DNA of 64,000 nt from an uncultured bacterium. Its GTDB lineage: Bacteria; Vulcanimicrobiota; Xenobia; Xenobiales; Xenobiaceae. Made by a program: the position numbers and the translations under genes. The DNA is taken from NCBI GenBank assembly GCA_934621605.1, contig CAKTUZ010000009.1:1-64000 (forward strand). Direction: 5' to 3'. The notes beneath the pieces are model-generated. The model worked only from the letters and a program-made list of their open reading frames with translations. It ran no database searches and had not been told where the DNA came from. This document shows positions 51,751 through 59,469 of the stretch, piece after piece. Every line of letters begins with the position of its first letter. Position 1 is the stretch's first letter.

Positions 51751-51759
51751 ATTATAGCA
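51751..51759 (-). promoter_or_regulatory. Extended -10 promoter for prepilin genes
   Basis: The minus strand reads TGC-TATAAT: an exact extended -10 (TGnTATAAT) ending at 51751. There is no good -35, which extended -10 promoters often lack. It points to the prepilin genes starting at 51690. Confidence 0.5.
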
Positions 51760-51763
51760 AAAA

Positions 51764-52300
51764 TTAGCCCCACTCTACGGGTTCGTCATCAAATATAACG
51801 GCATTATTGCTTTTTTGAGCATCGTCGCCAGCAGCTTTAACACTTTCAGACCTTTTCAATTCAGTCAAAGCAAGTTCAAAACCGTTCAAACGCTCTTCAA
51901 AATGTTCAACCTTAGAGCGAATATCGATTGCCTCTACCGAAGCTTGGAGTTTATCCAACTTTTCTTCACAAGCTTTAACCTTTTTTGCCAAACGCTCGAC
52001 GAGCGTACCATCCATCGACACCTGAGTACTGACTATAGGGCTGCCCGAAAAAGAAGCTTCATTAGGATTTCCTATCAAACTAAATACTTTGTTTAAATCC
52101 TCTTTAAGAGAACTAACCTCGGCTAAAGAAGCCATACGAGAGACCACATCTGATATCTCACGGCGTATTTGCTCCAGATTGCCCAAAGCTTCTCTTTTTA
52201 GTTCAGCCTCGCTAAGCTGCTGCAAGTGGCGCAACTGAGACAAACTGCTGCGTACATTACTCTCTAATTTCTCTATTCGTTCTAGCATCCCGTCGGCCAT
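51764..52300 (-). CDS. Hypothetical coiled-coil protein
   Basis: I do not recognise this 178-residue protein. It has two coiled-coil regions (about 5-75 and 100-150: LERIEKLESNVRSSLSQLR; LAKKVKACEEKLDKLQASVE) joined by a short Ser/Gly stretch, and an acidic C-terminus (DDEPVEWG). There is no signal peptide or membrane helix, so it is likely cytosolic and structural. GAGGAGG lies 10 nt before the ATG. It is divergent from the MazG-like gene and ends at a terminator. Confidence 0.7.
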   Translation of the reverse strand: MADGMLERIEKLESNVRSSLSQLRHLQQLSEAELKREALGNLEQIRREISDVVSRMASLAEVSSLKEDLNKVFSLIGNPNEASFSGSPIVSTQVSMDGTLVERLAKKVKACEEKLDKLQASVEAIDIRSKVEHFEERLNGFELALTELKRSESVKAAGDDAQKSNNAVIFDDEPVEWG

Positions 52301-52393
52301 GACAGAGAATCCTCCTCAATTTTGGCTCCCCCCAACGCTCTTTCTGTCTTGTTGCAGGAAAGAACATGCCGCAAAACGCAAAAGAAAAGCGTT

Positions 52394-52750
52394 ATGAAAA
52401 AGACAAGTTTTCCAAATAACCCTTCTCTTCCCCTGCTCCAAAAATATGTGCAAGAAAAATGTATCGAGCGAGGCTTTACTAAAGCCTCTAACTTGGAAAC
52501 CTACTTACTTCTAACTGAAGAAGTGGGCGAATTGGCTAAAGCTATTCGCAAAAAGACAGCCCTTTTTAACGAAAAAGCCAAAGAACAATCTAAGAATCAG
52601 GGCAAAGAACAACTCATTCAAGACAACTTAGCCGAAGAAATGGCCGATATACTATCCTACTTACTCGATCTGGCCAATCGCTTCGATATCGACCTTGCCG
52701 AGGCATTTAAGCGTAAAGAAGCAGAAAATGATCGACGAACTTGGTACTAA
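52394..52750 (+). CDS. MazG-like nucleotide pyrophosphohydrolase
   Basis: The 118-residue product is an all-alpha NTP pyrophosphatase domain: LLTEEVGELAKAIRKK and EEMADILSYLLDLANRFDID supply the acidic Mg2+ ligands (EExGEL, ExxD). Such proteins hydrolyse noncanonical NTPs or limit nucleotide pools. A Lys/Glu/Gln insert (about 60-80) sits between the two helices. I start at ATG 52394 (MKKTSFP); an open frame begins 24 codons earlier. Its 3' end is 11 nt from the convergent lysC. Confidence 0.85.
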   Translation: MKKTSFPNNPSLPLLQKYVQEKCIERGFTKASNLETYLLLTEEVGELAKAIRKKTALFNEKAKEQSKNQGKEQLIQDNLAEEMADILSYLLDLANRFDIDLAEAFKRKEAENDRRTWY

Positions 52751-52761
52751 AGCCCCAAAAC

Positions 52762-53988
52762 TTAATCTAAACAAAATTCGCTATGAATAGCTTGAGACGC
52801 TTTAGCCAAAGCGCTTTCAGCTACTACGGCCGAAATTGTAATATGAGAGTCCGTTGTATAAAAGAGCTCAATGCCGCTATGAACTAAAGCCCGACAAATT
52901 CGCATCATCACTCCCGGCTGTCCGCGCATAGCCTGCCCTACAACCGACAACTTGGCACAACAAAAACGCATAGCAAAACTGCAACCAAGTTCTTTGAGCA
53001 AGTTTTTGGCTGTGTTTATATCGCTATTATTGAGTAAGAAACAAATTCTGTCCTCAGCAACGTTAATCATGTCCAAAGATAAAGCAGCTTCGGCCAAACG
53101 CTCAAAAATAGATAATCGACGTATACGCAAATCGGGAGTGGCCTGCAAATCTATACTCACCATAGTATAGCCAGGCACACTGACAACTCCGGTAACTAGC
53201 TTTTCAACCTCTAACTGACGATCGGAGATACTAACACTGGCCGGATTACTGTCAATAACAGTACCTTCCTTAGCGCTAAAAGTAGAACGTACTCGCAAAG
53301 GGATACGATGAGTCTGAGAAATTTCCACAGCTCTGGGGTGTAAAACTTTAGCCCCTTCGTTGGCCATTTCTCCCACTTCCACGTGGCTTATATGCTCTAA
53401 AACATGCGCAGAAGGCACATAGCGCGGATCGGCGGTCATTACACCTTCGACATCGGTGAAAATATCCACCCGCTCAGCCCCAACGGCAGCTCCTAAAGCA
53501 ACTGCAGTAGTGTCGCTGCCACCACGCCCCAAGGTAACGATCTCGCCGTGTTCATTTACTCCCTGAAAGCCCGCTACCACGGGGACAAATCCTTCTTGTA
53601 AAGCTGCCAAAAGTTCTTGAGGATCAATACTTTCTATACTGGCACTACCATAATGACCTACAGCAGCAATACCAGCTTGAGCACCGTCAAAAGCTTTAGC
53701 CTTAATACCCAAACTGCGCAAATAATGGCTGACAGTTACAGCCGAAATAATTTCCCCGCAAGCCATAAGCATATCACGCTCGCGCTCACTAACATTTGCG
53801 GAGTAATCTTTAATAAGTCCCAACAAACTGTCAGTGGCATACGGAGCAGGACGGCGCCCCATAGCCGAAACGACCACAATTACCTGTTTTTTATTGTTCA
53901 GCTCACCACTAATCTTACCGGCCAAAGCTTTCCAGCCTTTTTCGGAAGCGACTGAAGTACCGCCAAATTTTTGTACAATAATGGACAT
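52762..53988 (-). CDS. lysC: Aspartate kinase
   Basis: This enzyme catalyses the first step of the aspartate pathway to lysine, diaminopimelate, threonine and methionine. The 408-residue product begins MSIIVQKFGGTSVA and has GRGGSDTTAVALGAAVGAE and IFTDVEGVMTADPR. Two ACT domains follow (VSIDLQATPDLRIRRLSIFE; KLSVVGQAMRGQPGVMMRIC), which usually carry feedback control. The frame extends to 54114 inside asd; ATG 53988 gives the canonical N-terminus, 4 nt after the asd stop. It is the last gene of M16-dapB-asd-lysC. Confidence 0.96.
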   Translation of the reverse strand: MSIIVQKFGGTSVASEKGWKALAGKISGELNNKKQVIVVVSAMGRRPAPYATDSLLGLIKDYSANVSERERDMLMACGEIISAVTVSHYLRSLGIKAKAFDGAQAGIAAVGHYGSASIESIDPQELLAALQEGFVPVVAGFQGVNEHGEIVTLGRGGSDTTAVALGAAVGAERVDIFTDVEGVMTADPRYVPSAHVLEHISHVEVGEMANEGAKVLHPRAVEISQTHRIPLRVRSTFSAKEGTVIDSNPASVSISDRQLEVEKLVTGVVSVPGYTMVSIDLQATPDLRIRRLSIFERLAEAALSLDMINVAEDRICFLLNNSDINTAKNLLKELGCSFAMRFCCAKLSVVGQAMRGQPGVMMRICRALVHSGIELFYTTDSHITISAVVAESALAKASQAIHSEFCLD

Positions 53989-53992
53989 AGAT

Positions 53993-55021
53993 TTACTCTG
54001 CGTCCCTTTCTTCAATGAGAGCTTGAGCAATATTAACAGCATTGGTAGCCGCGCCTTTGCGCAAATTATCGGCCACAACCCACATAGAAATGCCATGCTC
54101 AACAGTAGGATCACGACGAATGCGCCCTACCAAAACATCATCCTGTTCCTCACCTTCAGCGGGAGTAGGATAAAGTTCCCTAGACGGCTCATCTATTACT
54201 CGCACACAAGGGGCATGACTTAAGATAGCTCTAACTTCCTCAGGAGAGCACTCTTTGGCAAAAGAGGCTTGCACAGCTTCGGAATGAGCAAAGAAAACAG
54301 GCACACGCACACAAGTAGCCAATACGGGGAGAGCGGGAATTTCCAAAATCTTCTTGGTTTCGTTAACCATCTTGCTCTCTTCAGTAGTGTTGCCGTCTTC
54401 ATCAAAACTGCCAATTTGTGGGAATAAGTTAAAACCGATCCGCTTGGGGAAACAAGACTTTCCTTCTACAGTTTGCCCTTCAAGTATTGCCTTAGTCTGA
54501 CGGCGCAATTCTTCAACAGCTTCTTTGCCAGCGCCAGAGACAGATTGGTAAGTAGCCACATTAACGCTTTTAAGGTCGAAAGCTTTATGCAAAGGAGCCA
54601 ACACAGACATCATTTGAATGGTGGAACAATTGGGATTAGCAATAATGCCTTTATGTTGTTTAATAACGTGACTGTTAACTTCCGGAACAACCAATGGTAC
54701 TTCCGGATCCATACGAAAAGTAGAGGAATTATCGATAACAACCGCTCCCGCAGCAGCAGCTTTCTTGACATATTCAGCTGAAGCCACATCACCGCCAGCA
54801 AAGAGAGCAATATCTGTACTTTTAAAATCGAAGGAAGCAATATCAGCTACTACAAGGGATTTATCACGGAATTTTACTTCCGAACCAGCTGATCTGGCCG
54901 TAGCCACGGCACTTACTTCACCTATAGGTAATTGAGTGCGCTCAGCTAAAATTTTGAGCATCATTGAGCCCACCAAACCGGTAGCTCCTACAACAGCGAA
55001 ATTATATTTTTTAGTATTCAT
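53993..55021 (-). CDS. asd: Aspartate-semialdehyde dehydrogenase
   Basis: Asd reduces aspartyl phosphate to aspartate semialdehyde with NADPH. The 342-residue product has the nucleotide loop VVGATGLVGSMMLKILAER, the catalytic Cys in GIIANPNCSTIQMM, and SVSGAGKEAVEELRRQ. I use the ATG at 55021; a GTG two codons upstream is possible. It lies 64 nt downstream of dapB and is followed directly by lysC. Confidence 0.96.
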   Translation of the reverse strand: MNTKKYNFAVVGATGLVGSMMLKILAERTQLPIGEVSAVATARSAGSEVKFRDKSLVVADIASFDFKSTDIALFAGGDVASAEYVKKAAAAGAVVIDNSSTFRMDPEVPLVVPEVNSHVIKQHKGIIANPNCSTIQMMSVLAPLHKAFDLKSVNVATYQSVSGAGKEAVEELRRQTKAILEGQTVEGKSCFPKRIGFNLFPQIGSFDEDGNTTEESKMVNETKKILEIPALPVLATCVRVPVFFAHSEAVQASFAKECSPEEVRAILSHAPCVRVIDEPSRELYPTPAEGEEQDDVLVGRIRRDPTVEHGISMWVVADNLRKGAATNAVNIAQALIEERDAE

Positions 55022-55085
55022 GCGCACAATTCACTTTCTATGGAGCACTTAAATCTCGACTCCAAGTTTGATTAGAAAAAATCGC

Positions 55086-55901
55086 CTAATCAATAATATT
55101 TTCCAAGCCAACGACCATACCGTCCAAATTGCGTACTTTCTGAATGGCAATAACTACTCCCGACATAAAACACTCGCGAGCCGAGGCGCTGTGATGAATG
55201 GTCAAAGTTTCACCCTGACTGCCGAAAATAACTTCCTGATCGGCTAAGAATCCGGGCATACGTACAGAGTGAATGCGTATACCGCCATATTTGCCGCCCC
55301 TCACACCTTTTACAGACTCCTCACCTTCGACGGGAGCCCTGAACTTACCGCCAGACGCTCTGGCCATAGCTTCAGCAGTATACATAGCAGTGCCGGAAGG
55401 AGCATCGAGCTTGCGTTCGTGATGTTTTTCAATAATCTCAGCCCAATGAAAATATTTAGAAGCCATTTTGGCAAATTTCATCATCAAAACAGCACCCATA
55501 GCAAAATTGGGAGCAAATAAAATCGGATGAGAACTTTCTTTGGCTAAACTGGCTATAGCCTCGGAATCGACATTAGAAATACCAGTAGAGCCAATTACAC
55601 AAGCCACATTATATTGGGCGGCTTTAAAAACCACTTCTTTAATAAAACTGCCAGTAGAAACTTCTACCAAGACGCCGCCACGGGCCGCAGATAAAGCCTG
55701 ATCGATGTCGGGAGTGACTATAACTCCACAAGGTTCGCCGGTAACTAATTCTCCTATATCTTCACCCAAATGACGGGCATGACCGATAGCACCTACTAAT
55801 TCCATGCCGACCTGTCCCAAAATTGTACGTACGATTTCACGTCCCATACGACCAGTAGCTCCGGAAACCACTACAGGAATCTGACTTAATACACCGTCCA
55901 C
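55086..55901 (-). CDS. dapB: 4-hydroxy-tetrahydrodipicolinate reductase
   Basis: DapB makes tetrahydrodipicolinate for lysine and peptidoglycan diaminopimelate. The 271-residue product has the NAD(P) loop SGATGRMGREIV and the catalytic EKHHERKLDAPSGTAMYTA. The start is GTG, with GAGGAGG 5 nt upstream. dapA is not in this cluster. It lies 77 nt downstream of the M16 peptidase gene. Confidence 0.96.
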   Translation of the reverse strand: MDGVLSQIPVVVSGATGRMGREIVRTILGQVGMELVGAIGHARHLGEDIGELVTGEPCGVIVTPDIDQALSAARGGVLVEVSTGSFIKEVVFKAAQYNVACVIGSTGISNVDSEAIASLAKESSHPILFAPNFAMGAVLMMKFAKMASKYFHWAEIIEKHHERKLDAPSGTAMYTAEAMARASGGKFRAPVEGEESVKGVRGGKYGGIRIHSVRMPGFLADQEVIFGSQGETLTIHHSASARECFMSGVVIAIQKVRNLDGMVVGLENIID

Positions 55902-55978
55902 ACAAACCTCCTCAATGCGAAAGAAAAATTTTATTTTTTATAGTTATCGGTTATATTTCAACCGCTCAATTTCACGTT

Positions 55979-57256
55979 CTATAGAGAATATATAGGGCCA
56001 GCAGCAGCGATCGTCAACTTATCCAAGTCAAAGAATTCTCGGGAAAATTCTATAATGTCGCTGTTTTTTACTCTGTCCAAATCTCGACAAAGCTCTTCCA
56101 AGCTAATTTGCCGTCCCCAGACGCGTTCATTTTGCACAATGCAGCTCATACGCCCAAAACTGGATTCCAAACTCAGAGCATATGAACTCTTAATATGCTG
56201 ACAAGCTCTCTCCAGCTCGTCCTCAGTTATACCTTCCGCCAAAATATCTCGGAAAATTTTACGTATACTATCCATGACGGCAGAAACATTAGCTGCCGAA
56301 CAACTTACTTCAACGCCAAAAAGTCCGGCATCACTGTAAGTAGAACGAAATGTCTCTACAGAATAAGCTAGACCACTCTTTTCGCGAATTTCTTGGAAAA
56401 GACGACATGAAAGTGAACCGCCCAAGACACTGTCTAACACAGACAGAATACATCCTCGCGGATCATCTTGCGCCAAGCATTGCCAACCGCAACAAATACT
56501 TACCTGTTCGGTAGGACGATACTTCACGCTAACGACCGCAGTCGGTTTAGGTGTACCTCCCAGAGGACAAGCCCACCACAACTTTGGCCCGGCTGTGCAG
56601 CAAAACTGCGAAACAGAGCGACGCATAAGCCATCCATTTTGTAAATAGCGCTTAGCTAATTGTACCAATTGTTCGTGTTCTATGGCACCAGCAGCGGCCA
56701 CAATAATGCGCTCCGGCTTATAATGACGGTGTAAATATTCAAAAAGCGCACTCTGAGTGAAGCTTTGTACCGATTCAATAGTTCCCTGAATAGGCTTGCC
56801 TAAAGGATGCTCAGGCCAAATTGAAGCATAAAAAAGGTCAGAAGCCAATTCATCGGTTTCGTCTTCAACCATTTTAATCTCTTCACAGACAACGCCTTGC
56901 TCGCGTCTCAATTCCGCCTCATCAAATGAAGAGTTTACCAACATGTCGGCTAAAATTTCAAAAGCCTGATCGACATGCTCACTGAGCACAACCGTGTATA
57001 AACATGTTTGCTCTTGCTCGGTAAAAGCATTCATACGGCCGCCCAATAGATCCATATCCTGAGCCAAACGCAAAGCCGTACGTCGCTCTGTGCCTTTAAA
57101 AAGCATATGCTCCAAAAAATGAGCCATTCCCAAATTGTACGGCTCGTCGCAGCGAGTTCCACTCTGAACCCACACTCCAAGAGAGCACGACGCAAATTGA
57201 GGAATTTGCTCACTGATTACCAAAATACCATTGGTTAATTCGGTTTTCTTGATCAT
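55979..57256 (-). CDS. M16-family zinc metallopeptidase
   Basis: The 425-residue protein has the inverted zinc motif H-x2-E-H in MAHFLEHMLFKGTERR, with a downstream Glu in REQGVVCEEIKMVEDETDEL. The second, non-catalytic half contains FQEIREKSGLAYSVETFRST. This is the single-chain processing-peptidase type (MlpA-like in Bacillus). In Bacillus the mlpA gene also lies next to aspartate/DAP pathway genes, so the linkage is conserved although its reason is unclear. It is divergent from recN. Confidence 0.92.
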   Translation of the reverse strand: MIKKTELTNGILVISEQIPQFASCSLGVWVQSGTRCDEPYNLGMAHFLEHMLFKGTERRTALRLAQDMDLLGGRMNAFTEQEQTCLYTVVLSEHVDQAFEILADMLVNSSFDEAELRREQGVVCEEIKMVEDETDELASDLFYASIWPEHPLGKPIQGTIESVQSFTQSALFEYLHRHYKPERIIVAAAGAIEHEQLVQLAKRYLQNGWLMRRSVSQFCCTAGPKLWWACPLGGTPKPTAVVSVKYRPTEQVSICCGWQCLAQDDPRGCILSVLDSVLGGSLSCRLFQEIREKSGLAYSVETFRSTYSDAGLFGVEVSCSAANVSAVMDSIRKIFRDILAEGITEDELERACQHIKSSYALSLESSFGRMSCIVQNERVWGRQISLEELCRDLDRVKNSDIIEFSREFFDLDKLTIAAAGPIYSL

Positions 57257-57609
57257 ATTAATTTAAACTTGTGAACTACCCATCACCTGAAGGCAACGGG
57301 CTTCTAAGGAGCTAACATACCCGTTTGAGAAGTTTGATCTTTAAGTTTCCGCCTATCACTAGGCAAGCCTTACCCTTTACGGGCGTGTCCACTTCGCCCC
57401 TACCGTATAGGATAGCCATATCCACAACGCCGCTTTCGCGTATCGTACCATACACTTTACCAAAAGTGTAGCATTGTAGTGAAAGCTCAAAGCTGGGGCC
57501 ATTTTCTTGTCTGGATCCTTCTTTCCTTTACCGAGGAAAAGAGGAAGAAAAAAAACAAAAAATGAAATTTTTCCTTATAAATTTTCCTGCTGCAGATTGG
57601 AAAGATTTT
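57257..57609. promoter_or_regulatory. Divergent gap between M16 peptidase and recN
   Basis: This 353-nt gap must hold promoters for both genes. It contains a perfect hairpin TACACTTT-ACCA-AAAGTGTA at 57451-57470 without a T run, about 140 nt upstream of recN, and a weaker GGGCG/CGCCC stem at about 57380-57400. I do not see a LexA-type box (neither CTGT-N8-ACAG nor GAAC-N4-GTTC). An in-frame ATG at 57562 would extend recN into it. Confidence 0.4.
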
Positions 57610-59358
57610 ATGCTATCAGAATTAGCCATCCGCAACTTTGCTCTTGTGGAGGATGAAACATTCTATTTCGTTGACGGTCTCAATATGCTTACCGGCGAAA
57701 CCGGAGCCGGAAAATCATTAATTATCGACGCTATGGGTTTTTTACTCGGCTCTATGGTACGAGATAAGCCTCTGCGCAGTGGAGCTAGCAGCGGTTTTGT
57801 AGCAGCCAGATTTGTCGATATTCCCTATGAAGTAAAAAATAGGCTGAATGAACTGGGTTTTGACGAGAACGAAGAAGACGAACTTCTGTTGAGCCGAGAT
57901 TTTAAAGCCGTCGGCCGTGCTTCCTGCCGTATTAACGGCCAACCAGCTACTTTGGCAATATTGCGTGAGCTGGGCTCAATGCTTGTCGATTTGCATGGCC
58001 AACACCAACAATATTCTCTGCTGCGTCCCAATGATCATTATAAAGTGCTGGATCGCTACATTATTTCCCAAAGTCCAACTTATGAGCAGCTCTTGAGTGA
58101 CTACGCCGAATCTTACCACCACTGCCGCGAATTGCATAAAGAACTGCAAGAACTGCGCGAAGGCGAGCGTTCACGTCTGCGTGAAATAGACTGGGCCCAA
58201 CATGAACTTAACGAAATAGATGAAACAGAACCTCAATCAGGTGAAGATACTAAGCTGGAAGAACAGATAAAAATCCTAGCGGCAGCGGCCGATTTGCGCA
58301 ATGGCGCTTTATCAGCTCACGCCGATTTAACCACAGACGCTGGCCCACGCGATCTTTTGGCCAATATTTGCGGCGGATTGGCTTCTTTACAAAATCAAGA
58401 CAAACGTTTAACTCCCATCGTCAGTAGTTTAAATGAAGCCCTAGCCATAATAGACGAAAATATTTATGAACTGAGTGCTTACGCCGACAGCATTGTCTCC
58501 GACAGCGAAAGTTTGGAAGCTTTACATAATCGTTACGATAAACTGCGTACCGTTATGCGCAAATACGGCCCTTCCATAGAAGAAGTTTTGCAATATCGTC
58601 AGCAAACGGCCTTACACTTGGAACAGCTAAAAAACAGTGCCTCACGCTCTGAACATTTAGAAGGCGAACTTTGTGATTGCTTGCGACAGAGAGAAAAATT
58701 TATGGACGAAATTTCCGCTTTGCGCCGCCGTTACGCTCAAGAGCTCTCCCAAGCCGTAGAAGAAGAGCTTACCAAAGTAGATATGCCCCACTGTCGCTTT
58801 AGCGTTTCTTTTGCCGACAATAACAACTTAGAAACGCAACCAGACGAATTAACCGGTTTCCTGTCTAAATATAGAGAAGTCGCAAATCATGGAGGCGATA
58901 TTATCGAGTTTGTCATTGCCCCCAACCCCGGAGAAGCTCCCAAACCTTTGGCGCAAATAGCTTCAGGCGGTGAAATTTCCCGCATTATGCTGGCTTTGCT
59001 TAGCCTATTTTCCGAGTTTCAAAAGACAGCTACTTTCTTCTTTGATGAAATAGATACAGGTTTGGGAGGCAACGCCGCTCAAGCGGTAGCCGAGCGGCTG
59101 CGCGGTTTGGCTTCACGTTCACAAGTCATCTGTATAACCCATTTGCCTATCTTGGCCGTCGCCGGTGATCGTCATCACTACCTGTACAAAGAAGTAAGCG
59201 ACGGGCGCACTGCTACTCACGTGCGCATTTTGGAAGGCGCCGAAAGAGAAAGAGAGATTGCCCGAATGATGAGCGGAGGAGCTTCCTTAGATCAAGCTTT
59301 GGAACATGCCCGCTCTCTGCTAAGCAACGCTCAAAGCCGAAACGAACGCCGATCTTGA
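57610..59358 (+). CDS. recN: DNA repair protein RecN
   Basis: RecN is an SMC-like ATPase that acts early in double-strand break repair. The 582-residue product begins MLSELAIRNFALVEDETFYF, has Walker A LTGETGAGKSLII, a long central coiled coil (about 150-370), the ABC signature IASGGEISRIMLALL and Walker B TATFFFDEIDTGLGGNAA. I start at ATG 57610, where RecN proteins begin; the frame opens 16 codons earlier. It is divergent from the M16 gene and 111 nt upstream of the topoisomerase. Confidence 0.95.
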   Translation: MLSELAIRNFALVEDETFYFVDGLNMLTGETGAGKSLIIDAMGFLLGSMVRDKPLRSGASSGFVAARFVDIPYEVKNRLNELGFDENEEDELLLSRDFKAVGRASCRINGQPATLAILRELGSMLVDLHGQHQQYSLLRPNDHYKVLDRYIISQSPTYEQLLSDYAESYHHCRELHKELQELREGERSRLREIDWAQHELNEIDETEPQSGEDTKLEEQIKILAAAADLRNGALSAHADLTTDAGPRDLLANICGGLASLQNQDKRLTPIVSSLNEALAIIDENIYELSAYADSIVSDSESLEALHNRYDKLRTVMRKYGPSIEEVLQYRQQTALHLEQLKNSASRSEHLEGELCDCLRQREKFMDEISALRRRYAQELSQAVEEELTKVDMPHCRFSVSFADNNNLETQPDELTGFLSKYREVANHGGDIIEFVIAPNPGEAPKPLAQIASGGEISRIMLALLSLFSEFQKTATFFFDEIDTGLGGNAAQAVAERLRGLASRSQVICITHLPILAVAGDRHHYLYKEVSDGRTATHVRILEGAEREREIARMMSGGASLDQALEHARSLLSNAQSRNERRS

Positions 59359-59469
59359 CGTACTGGGAGTTACGGGTAAAATATCCTGGTTAATTGTCTT
59401 TTAAACGAACCGCAGCATTTGCTGCATATTTCTATTTTTTGCCAGCAAAGGCACCTCAGGAGGCTATTC

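Noticed and set aside
53988..57300. Lysine riboswitch for the dapB-asd-lysC cluster
   Set aside because: Gaps between these genes are 4-77 nt and the gap upstream of the M16 gene shows no lysine-element core; nothing supports a riboswitch.
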